Positions 1 to 4,947 of a stretch of 6,238 nt of DNA are shown one piece after another; the first letter of the stretch is position 1; every line of letters begins with the position of its first letter. The notes under the pieces are model-generated. The model saw only the letters and a list, made by a program, of their open reading frames with translations, had not been told where the DNA came from and searched no databases. Origin of the DNA: an uncultured Christensenellaceae bacterium (lineage in GTDB: Bacteria > Bacillota > Clostridia > Christensenellales > MGBC116941); contig CAJUEF010000002.1 in assembly GCA_910585035.1 (NCBI GenBank), positions 21,286 through 27,523 of the forward strand. Reading direction: 5' to 3'. The translations under genes were made by a program, and so were the position numbers.

Positions 1-1465
1 AGAAATCCTCAAGCCCCTGAATATCAGTGAGCACAACAACCTCTCCTGTTTCGCTGTCCTGCATAAGTCCCATGGCAGCTCCTGCAACCGGCTTCTTTAT
101 AGGCACGCCGGCATCCATTAAAGAAAGGGTACTTCCGCACACGCTTGCCATGGATGTTGAACCGTTAGAGCTTATTGCTTCTGATACAAGTCTTAGGGCA
201 TAAGGGAATTCATCCTCACTTGGAATAACGGGAACAAGAGCTCTTTCAGCAAGAGCGCCATGACCGATTTCCCTTCGTCCAGGAGAACGCAGCATTTTAG
301 CTTCACCTGTACTGTAAGGCGGCATGTTATAGTGATGCATATATCTTTTGGATTCCACATCATCAAGCCCGTCAAGAGTTTGAGCTTCGCTGAGAACGCC
401 GAGAGTGAGAATGTTCATAACCTGGGTTTCGCCCCTTGTGAAAACAGCGCTGCCGTGAGGCCTTGGCAAGATACCCACTTCACACCAAATAGGACGAACC
501 TCAGTTGTCTTTCTTCCGTCAGGGCGTATGCCGTGCTTAAGAATTTTTTCTCTGACAGTTGCCTTTTGCATTTTATAAAGTATATCGCCTATAAAATGAA
601 GCTGATCGCTTTCAGGATACTTTTCTGCAAAATATGCTTTTATTTCTTCGTTAACCTGCTTTTCCCTTGACCTTCTTTCCTTTCTGTCAAAGGTATCAAG
701 ACTCCAAATTATTTTATCCTTTGCATATTCTTCAACTTCGTTTTTAAAGCCTTCTTCCGGCTCGTTTGGAACATACTCATATTTAGGAACTCCGATTTCC
801 TTTTGAATATCCTCTATAAATTCTACTATTTTTTTAATATGCTCATGAGCAAACATAATTGCATCCAGCATCTGAGCTTCAGGAATTTCATTGCAGCCTG
901 CCTCAACCATCATAACCGCATCTTTAGTTCCTGATACAACAAGATGCATTTTGCTCTTTTCCCGCTGTTTGCTATCAGGATTAAGAATAAATTCATCATC
1001 TATAATACCAACAACAACAGAGCCGGTAGGCCCCATAAAAGGCATTTTTGATATGCTAAGAGAAACTGACGAGCCAATCATAGCATAAACCTCAGGGGGA
1101 CAATCATTATCAACAGAGAGCACTGTGGCAATTACCTGAACGTCATTAAAAAATCCCTTTGGAAAAAGAGGACGCAATGGTCTGTCTATAAGGCGTGAAG
1201 TTAATATAGCTTTTTCCGCCGGCCTTCCTTCCCTTTTCATAAAGCCCCCCGGGATTTTGCCAACGCTGTATTGTTTTTCTTCGTATTCAACGCTTAAAGG
1301 AAAAAAGTCTATACCGTCTCTCATTTCATCATTCATTGTGGCGTTTACCATAACAACGGTTTCGCCGCATCTGACAAGACAAGAGCCCCCTGCCTGCTGG
1401 GCATATTTACCTGTTTCGACAGTAATGGTTTTTCCTCCAAGTTCAAGTGTAAAAGTTCTTTCCAT
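1..1465 (-). CDS. pnp: Polynucleotide phosphorylase (PNPase), 5' part, cut by the window edge
   Basis: PNPase degrades RNA 3' to 5' with phosphate, releasing nucleoside diphosphates, as a cytoplasmic trimer. The minus-strand frame is open from the ATG at 1465 to the left edge, giving 488 complete codons of a protein usually near 700 residues. The start MERTFTLELGGK is typical of the family. The first RNase PH domain holds KIPGGFMKREGRP (about 70-82) and IDRPLRPLF (93-101), and a helical linker follows. The catalytic second RNase PH domain starts near 311 with HGIRPDGR. It shows FTRGETQ, GRREIGHG (the arginine pair near 397-398), SNGSTSMASVCG (about 433-444) and LTDIQGLED, whose last Asp (487) matches catalytic D486 of E. 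coli. The second metal-binding Asp and the KH and S1 domains lie outside. AAGGAGG at 1484-1478 is the ribosome binding site, with a rather long 12-nt spacer. It lies downstream of rpsO, as in many bacteria, beyond a terminator. I see no frameshift. Confidence 0.97.
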   Translation of the reverse strand, partial: MERTFTLELGGKTITVETGKYAQQAGGSCLVRCGETVVMVNATMNDEMRDGIDFFPLSVEYEEKQYSVGKIPGGFMKREGRPAEKAILTSRLIDRPLRPLFPKGFFNDVQVIATVLSVDNDCPPEVYAMIGSSVSLSISKMPFMGPTGSVVVGIIDDEFILNPDSKQREKSKMHLVVSGTKDAVMMVEAGCNEIPEAQMLDAIMFAHEHIKKIVEFIEDIQKEIGVPKYEYVPNEPEEGFKNEVEEYAKDKIIWSLDTFDRKERRSREKQVNEEIKAYFAEKYPESDQLHFIGDILYKMQKATVREKILKHGIRPDGRKTTEVRPIWCEVGILPRPHGSAVFTRGETQVMNILTLGVLSEAQTLDGLDDVESKRYMHHYNMPPYSTGEAKMLRSPGRREIGHGALAERALVPVIPSEDEFPYALRLVSEAISSNGSTSMASVCGSTLSLMDAGVPIKKPVAGAAMGLMQDSETGEVVVLTDIQGLEDF

Positions 1466-1477
1466 ATATTTTAATAT

Positions 1478-1484
1478 CCTCCTT
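1478..1484 (-). promoter_or_regulatory. Ribosome binding site of pnp
   Basis: A full AAGGAGG Shine-Dalgarno sequence lies 12 nt before the ATG at 1465. The spacer is AT-only and a little longer than usual. No closer in-frame start fits the conserved N-terminus, so this pair fixes the pnp start. Confidence 0.8.
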
Positions 1485-1488
1485 GTGC

Positions 1489-1520
1489 AAAAAAACGCGA
1501 AACCACCGGGTATCGCGTTT
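1489..1520 (-). terminator. Rho-independent terminator between rpsO and pnp
   Basis: On the minus strand an 8-bp stem (AAACGCGA with TCGCGTTT; arms at 1520-1513 and 1500-1493) is followed directly by a run of seven T that begins within the 3' arm. The 12-nt loop can continue the stem with ACC/GGT around a CGGT tetraloop after one T-T mismatch. It begins 21 nt after the rpsO stop and ends 23 nt before the pnp ATG. A hairpin at this place in other bacteria, such as E. coli, acts as a partial terminator and RNA-processing site. Here, because pnp has no visible promoter of its own, termination is inferred to be incomplete. Confidence 0.85.
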
Positions 1521-1541
1521 ATGCCTCGTTACCAAGTAACA

Positions 1542-1774
1542 CTATTTTCTAAGGTTAAGTTCAGAAATGATTGCACGATAACGATTAATATCCTTTGAAA
1601 TTAAATAATTAAGAAGACCCCTTCTTTGACCTACCATCATAAGAAGACCTCTGCGTGAGTGGTGGTCTTTTTTGTGCTCTTTAAGGTGCTCGGTTAAATG
1701 GTTAATCCTCTCTGTAAGAAGCGCAATTTGAACTTCCGGAGAACCGGTATCCTTTTCGTTCTTGCTTTATCCAT
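1542..1774 (-). pseudogene. rpsO: 30S ribosomal protein S15, frameshifted by an apparent ~31-nt deletion near the start
   Basis: S15 binds the 16S rRNA central domain early in 30S assembly. From 1760 to the TAG at 1544-1542 the minus strand encodes an unmistakable S15 body: NEKDTGSPEVQIALLTERI, then HLTEHLKEHKKDHHSRRGLL, MVGQRRGLLNYL and a tail ending LNLRK. Asp of DTGSPEV is followed by 68 more residues, exactly as in an 87-residue S15. The only good start is the ATG at 1774, 8 nt after GGAGG, and it encodes MDKA, the usual S15 N-terminus in Clostridia. However, this ATG is in another frame, reads a 26-codon basic peptide and stops at 1694. The S15 frame meets a stop (TAA, 1769-1767) just upstream of its conserved part. 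Compared with family members about 31 nt, covering most of helix 1, are missing. Gene identity is certain. Whether this is a real mutation, a strain variant or an assembly error is not decided by the sequence. Confidence 0.85.
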
Positions 1775-1782
1775 TTTTTATT

Positions 1783-1787
1783 CCTCC
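1783..1787 (-). promoter_or_regulatory. Ribosome binding site of rpsO
   Basis: GGAGG lies 8 nt before the ATG at 1774, ideal spacing. It marks the true start codon of rpsO, which matters because the conserved S15 frame is not the one that this ATG opens. Confidence 0.85.
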
Positions 1788-1802
1788 ATATGTTTTTTTA
1801 CA

Positions 1803-1850
1803 CCGCAGGCAAAGTAATGCGTTGGAGAAGCGACAAAACCTTGCACGCGG
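1803..1850 (-). promoter_or_regulatory. rpsO leader hairpin, possible S15 autoregulatory site
   Basis: The 5' arm CCGCGTGCAAGGT (1850-1838) pairs with ACTTTGCCTGCGG (1815-1803) to give 12 pairs, two of them G-U, with one U-C mismatch and a 22-nt loop. It would begin within a few nucleotides of the predicted transcript 5' end and finish 15 nt before the Shine-Dalgarno sequence. The upper stem holds a G-U pair next to a G-C pair (G1840-U1813, G1839-C1814) in the same 5'-GG/5'-CU arrangement as the G-U/G-C motif that S15 reads in 16S rRNA helix 22. S15 represses its own mRNA through varied leader structures in several bacteria. The hairpin is seen; binding is inferred. It is not a terminator, since no T-run follows. 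Confidence 0.55.
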
Positions 1851-1859
1851 AACTGTTAT

Positions 1860-1888
1860 ATTTTAACACATCTTCAAGTCTATTTCAA
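1860..1888 (-). promoter_or_regulatory. Sigma-A-type promoter for rpsO (-pnp)
   Basis: On the minus strand TTGAAA (1888-1883) and TAAAAT (1865-1860) are separated by 17 nt. A TGT just before the -10 gives an extended -10 element (TGn). The start of transcription should fall near 1854-1853, giving an untranslated leader of about 80 nt before the rpsO ATG. The -35 box lies in the last codons of ribF, touching its TAG stop. There is no terminator between ribF and rpsO, so read-through from the infB operon can add to expression. Confidence 0.75.
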
Positions 1889-2779
1889 GCCTTTAAAAAA
1901 ATTTCTCGTTTCTTTAATATCTCTTGAAATCTGCTCATAAAGTTCATTTGTATCTTTAAACTTTTTAACATCCCTTATTCTTTTATAAAAACAAACCTCA
2001 ACTTTTGTATTGTAAATATTTTTGTTAAAATCAAGAATATGTACTTCTAAAATACGCTTTTGTCTGTCAAAGGTAGGTGCGCTTCCAAGGTTGGATATAG
2101 ATTTATAGGTCTCATTATTAATTTTTACTTTCGTCATATAAACACCGTCAGGCGGCGTCATTTTTTCATCGCTTACAGCAACATTAATAGTTGGAGTGCT
2201 GTTTTTGCTGCCAATGTTATTTCCGTGTTCCACTACACCTGTTATGCTGTAGGCCTTTGCACTAAATTTTTCAAATTTTTCAAAATCACAATTTCTAACG
2301 CACTCTCTAAGACAAGTGCTGGATATTTTTTCACCGCATAGTTCAATTTTATCAATTACATAAACGCTGTCAAAGTTATTTTTAAGCATGGAAATGTCCC
2401 CTGCTCCATATTTTCCAAAAGTATAATCATAGCCGACAACTATGGACTTAACGTTAATTTTATCTTTTATAATTCTTACAAAATCAATGGGGTGGGTATC
2501 CATAAGCTCTTGGTTTACTCTTTGCATTATAAGCTCATCCACTCCGATTTGCTTTAATGCTTCTGCCTTTTCTTCACTTGTCATAATCATTTTAAAAGCT
2601 CTTTTAACCCCTTTAAAATGATTTGAAAAAGTTAAAACCGTAACAGTTTTATCTTCTTTTATCTCCATAGCTTTTTTAAAAAGAGCCATATGCCCAAGAT
2701 GCAAACCGTCAAACATGCCCAAAACCAAAATCGTACCGCTGTTTTTTATATAATTATTTAATCCATCAAACTGTTTCAT
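1880..2779 (-). CDS. ribF: Bifunctional riboflavin kinase / FAD synthetase
   Basis: RibF phosphorylates riboflavin to FMN and adenylates FMN to FAD in the cytoplasm. At 299 residues it is near the usual length. The N-terminal nucleotidyltransferase domain shows GMFDGLHLGH (21-30, the HxGH-type ATP site), VGYDYTFG (115-122) and ISSTCLRE (152-159). The C-terminal kinase domain shows GVVEHGNNIG (181-190), PTIN (196-199, usually PTAN), DGVYMTKV, SNLGSAPT and LEVHILDF with the likely catalytic Glu at 245. Several consensus positions differ: the FDPHP-like stretch reads FSNHF (51-55), the Arg and Gly before PTxN are Ser191 and Ser194, and the Arg before PT near 235 is Ala. The Thr and Asn of PTxN are kept, so activity is likely. 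The ATG overlaps the truB stop as ATGA, with GAGGG 7 nt upstream, suggesting translational coupling. Confidence 0.93.
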   Translation of the reverse strand: MKQFDGLNNYIKNSGTILVLGMFDGLHLGHMALFKKAMEIKEDKTVTVLTFSNHFKGVKRAFKMIMTSEEKAEALKQIGVDELIMQRVNQELMDTHPIDFVRIIKDKINVKSIVVGYDYTFGKYGAGDISMLKNNFDSVYVIDKIELCGEKISSTCLRECVRNCDFEKFEKFSAKAYSITGVVEHGNNIGSKNSTPTINVAVSDEKMTPPDGVYMTKVKINNETYKSISNLGSAPTFDRQKRILEVHILDFNKNIYNTKVEVCFYKRIRDVKKFKDTNELYEQISRDIKETRNFFKGLK

Positions 2780-3654
2780 AGCTTGTCCCTCAGCATTTGC
2801 TTTATTCTAATAATATCCCCGTCTTTTTCTCCCAGTGCCCAAAGCTGATTATCGCTGTCTAAAATTCTATATACTGTATTTTGGTTTATTTCCTTTTTAA
2901 AGGAACTTACAGGCAGCTTATTACCGTTATAAAGAGCGTTATCAAGCTCTTTATTTACCTGTAAAGAATCCATGTTTTTAAGCACTTCTTCCAAAGAGGT
3001 TAAAAATTCCGGTTTAAAATCCTGCAGCTCATCTATTGTGATGCTTTTATCAATAGAAAACATTCCTGTCACAGTGCGTATTAAAACTGACACATATCCA
3101 ACTGTAGATAACTTTTTGGCAACATCTTCACAAAAAGAACGTATATAACACCCTTTAGAACATTTAACTTTTACCAAATAAGAATTTTCATCTGTTTTTG
3201 CCAAAAGCTCTGTATTATAAATAACAACTTTTCTTTTTGGCAACTCCACATCCTTGCCTGCATAGGCATAATCATAAGCTCTCTTGCCGTTAATGTGAAC
3301 AGCAGAAAATATGGACGGCGTTTGTTCATATTCGCCAATAAAGCTTTTAATAACATTTTCTACCATATCTTTAGTTACCAATTCTTTTTTTGTTTCAATA
3401 ACATCACCATAAGAATCTTGTGTTGTCGTTTTTACTCCAAACTTAAATTCTGCTATATATTCCTTTGTTCCTTCGCCCATGTAATCAAAAAGTTTTGTTG
3501 CTTTTCCAAGCATAACAGGAAGTACCCCGCTAGCTCCCGGATCAAGAGTTCCCGCGTGGCCTACTTTTTTTTCTTTAAGTATTCCCTTTGCTATAGAAAC
3601 CACCTGTCTGGAAGTCAGACCAGGTGGTTTCAAAATGTTTATTATTCCATCCAT
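2776..3654 (-). CDS. truB: tRNA pseudouridine(55) synthase TruB
   Basis: TruB isomerises U55 in the T-loop of most tRNAs and also helps tRNA folding. At 292 residues it is of normal length. The N-terminus MDGIINILKPPGLTS is typical. The catalytic motif GHAGTLDPGASGVLPV places the nucleophile at Asp38. KEY (64-66) supplies the Tyr that stacks near the target base, and GVKTTTQDSYGDV (73-85), PSIFSAVHINGKRAY (113-127) and CSKGCYIRS with Arg172 follow. The last 55-60 residues fit a short PUA-like RNA-binding tail. The ATG at 3654 lies inside the end of nrnA (13-nt overlap) and follows GAGG by 7 nt. Codons 8-20 lie in a strong hairpin (see 3596-3631). The first base of the ribF ATG is inside its last codon, so the two are probably co-translated. 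Confidence 0.96.
   Translation of the reverse strand: MDGIINILKPPGLTSRQVVSIAKGILKEKKVGHAGTLDPGASGVLPVMLGKATKLFDYMGEGTKEYIAEFKFGVKTTTQDSYGDVIETKKELVTKDMVENVIKSFIGEYEQTPSIFSAVHINGKRAYDYAYAGKDVELPKRKVVIYNTELLAKTDENSYLVKVKCSKGCYIRSFCEDVAKKLSTVGYVSVLIRTVTGMFSIDKSITIDELQDFKPEFLTSLEEVLKNMDSLQVNKELDNALYNGNKLPVSSFKKEINQNTVYRILDSDNQLWALGEKDGDIIRIKQMLRDKL
3596..3631 (-). repeat. 15-bp hairpin inside the first codons of truB
   Basis: Arms 3596-3610 (GAAACCACCTGTCTG on the plus strand) and 3616-3631 (CAGACCAGGTGGTTTC) pair over 15 bp with one bulged base and a 5-nt loop. The structure covers truB codons 8-20, starting 23 nt after the first base of the ATG. No T-run follows on either strand, so it is not an intrinsic terminator. 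It could slow early translation, shield the start region or serve as an RNase III-type cleavage site within the operon RNA. These roles are inference. Confidence 0.7.
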
Positions 3655-4577
3655 TTAGCGACCTCGCTGCTTAAAAGGTTTATTACTTCTTCTGCGCTGC
3701 CGTTTATTGTGCATCCCGCTGCTTTTATATGTCCTCCGCCTCCAAAAACTTCACAGATTTTACGAACGTCAACATCATAATTTGAACGGAAGCTTATTTT
3801 AAAAACATTGTCCTCAATCTCTTTTAAAAAGGCAACAACGCTTATGCCCTCTATATCAACGCCAATATCAACAAGCCCTTCGGTATTATCCAATTTTAGC
3901 CTGTCAATGTCATCTAAAGTTAAATAGGATACACAAAACCTGTCATCAAAAAATATTTTTATTCTTTCAATAAAAAGGGCAATAGCTTTTGTTTTAGCAT
4001 AAGACTTATTTCTGAAAATTGTTTTAACAATATTACTAATGCCAAAATCAAATTTAGCTATTTCACTCATTACATAAAATGTATCACTGTTTACATTGGA
4101 GTTTGTAAAATTATTGGTATCAGTACAAATTCCAACATAAAGGCATTTAGCTATAACGGAGTTTAATTGAACGCCAATTTCTTTTAACACATAATACATA
4201 ACCTGACAAGTAGCACATGCAGTGTCAACAACAAAATTTACATTTCCAAAATTTGTATTGGATATGTGATGGTCTATATTTAAAACATTGTATTCTTTTA
4301 TATTCCATTCAAAATCTGCCCTGAGTTCGTCAGAACAGTCACAAAAAATAAGATTTTTTTCTTTAAGTTCACTTAAAGGTTTTATATTGCCTATACCGTC
4401 TAAAATATCAAATACTTTATCAGGCTTATCAACACAATATATTTGGCAGTTTTTGCCAATACTTAAAAGCCCGTAGTACATTGCAAAACCACTGCCAAGA
4501 GTATCACCGTCAGGATGTTTATGGCATATTATACCAAAATTATCATTTGAATTTATATATTCTTTAACTAAATTCAT
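3642..4577 (-). CDS. nrnA: DHH/DHHA1 phosphoesterase, NrnA-type oligoribonuclease / pAp phosphatase
   Basis: NrnA proteins hydrolyse short oligoribonucleotides left by RNA decay and 3'-phosphoadenosine 5'-phosphate, using Mn2+. The 311-residue length fits the family (B. subtilis NrnA is similar). The DHH domain carries motif I HKHPDGDTLGS (Asp23, Asp25), motif II FCDCSD (Asp80), motif III IDHH (102-104) and motif IV GICTDTNNF (Asp153). The DHHA1 domain ends with GGGGHIKAAG (from 279), which binds substrate. All metal ligands are present. No membrane segment or signal peptide is seen, so it is cytoplasmic. The start ATG has AAGG 7 nt upstream and lies 14 nt after the rbfA stop. The place between rbfA and truB is a common Firmicute arrangement and joins RNA turnover to ribosome and tRNA maturation. 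RecJ is excluded by the short length and lack of OB domain. Confidence 0.9.
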   Translation of the reverse strand: MNLVKEYINSNDNFGIICHKHPDGDTLGSGFAMYYGLLSIGKNCQIYCVDKPDKVFDILDGIGNIKPLSELKEKNLIFCDCSDELRADFEWNIKEYNVLNIDHHISNTNFGNVNFVVDTACATCQVMYYVLKEIGVQLNSVIAKCLYVGICTDTNNFTNSNVNSDTFYVMSEIAKFDFGISNIVKTIFRNKSYAKTKAIALFIERIKIFFDDRFCVSYLTLDDIDRLKLDNTEGLVDIGVDIEGISVVAFLKEIEDNVFKISFRSNYDVDVRKICEVFGGGGHIKAAGCTINGSAEEVINLLSSEVAKWME

Positions 4578-4591
4578 ATTTATACCTTGCT

Positions 4592-4945
4592 TTATTGCTT
4601 ATCAGTGCTAATCTCATCAATTAATTTAGATATTTTAATGCTGTAATCAATAGATGTATCCAGCACAAAGGAAAGCTCAGGAATTTTACGCGCCATAACA
4701 ATTTCAGATAAACGCTTTTTCAAATATCCCTTTGCGTGATTTAAACAATCAATGGCCTTTTCTTTATCTTTATCGCTGCCCATAACACTTACAGATACTT
4801 TACAGTATGCCAAATCAGGAGTAACGTTCACTCCCATAACAGTGCATTTCCCTTTGACACGCTCATCATTTATCTCGTTTGTTATAAGCTCACTTAAAAC
4901 CCGCCTAAATTCTTCGCTGATCCTGTCCGATTTTATTTTCGCCAT
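4592..4945 (-). CDS. rbfA: 30S ribosome-binding factor A
   Basis: RbfA is a small KH-like-fold protein that binds the 30S subunit and supports late maturation of the 16S rRNA 5' end, notably in the cold. The 117-residue length is normal. Family features seen are the basic start with RISEEFRRVLSELI, the NDERV segment (usually DPRv), GVNVTPDLAYCKVSVSV matching the V-V-S-DL-AKVYVS strand, the helix LNHAKGYLKKRLSE, then MARKIPELSFVLDTSIDYS (usually R.vPeL.F..D.s). The ATG lies 2 nt after the infB stop. The nearest Shine-Dalgarno, GAGGTG, is inside the last infB codons, 11 nt before the ATG, so translation is probably coupled to infB. The start fits the conserved N-terminus. Confidence 0.95.
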   Translation of the reverse strand: MAKIKSDRISEEFRRVLSELITNEINDERVKGKCTVMGVNVTPDLAYCKVSVSVMGSDKDKEKAIDCLNHAKGYLKKRLSEIVMARKIPELSFVLDTSIDYSIKISKLIDEISTDKQ

Positions 4946-4947
4946 GC

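Noticed and set aside
260..670. Plus-strand open frame of 136 codons
   Set aside because: It lies wholly antisense to conserved pnp coding sequence, has no recognisable domain and no good ribosome binding site; it is a shadow frame.
891..1598. Plus-strand open frames at 891-1088 and 1257-1598
   Set aside because: Both are antisense to pnp; the second also crosses the terminator and the end of rpsO. No domain or start signal supports them.
1748..1774. Programmed -1 frameshift that would rescue rpsO
   Set aside because: The reading ATG GAT AAA GCA AGA ACG AAA AGG has no X XXY YYZ slippery heptamer in the right phase, and even a successful shift would give S15 without most of helix 1.
1694..1774. 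A real 26-residue basic small protein from the rpsO ATG
   Set aside because: Its frame is only the result of the shift at the rpsO start; the first four residues are those of S15 and the rest is out-of-frame S15 sequence.
1803..1850. Leader hairpin as terminator of the ribF operon
   Set aside because: On the minus strand the hairpin is followed by TGTAAAAAAAC, an A-run and not a T-run; on the plus strand no T-run follows either.
2060..2341. Plus-strand open frame of 93 codons
   Set aside because: It is antisense to ribF, whose motifs are clear in this region.
3596..3631. truB hairpin as an intrinsic terminator or an insertion footprint
   Set aside because: No T-run on either strand, the coding frame passes through intact with conserved TruB residues, and no target duplication is seen.
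3295..3780. Plus-strand open frame of 161 codons
   Set aside because: It is antisense to truB and the end of nrnA, rich in Phe, Tyr and Cys as expected from reversed AT-rich coding, and matches no family.
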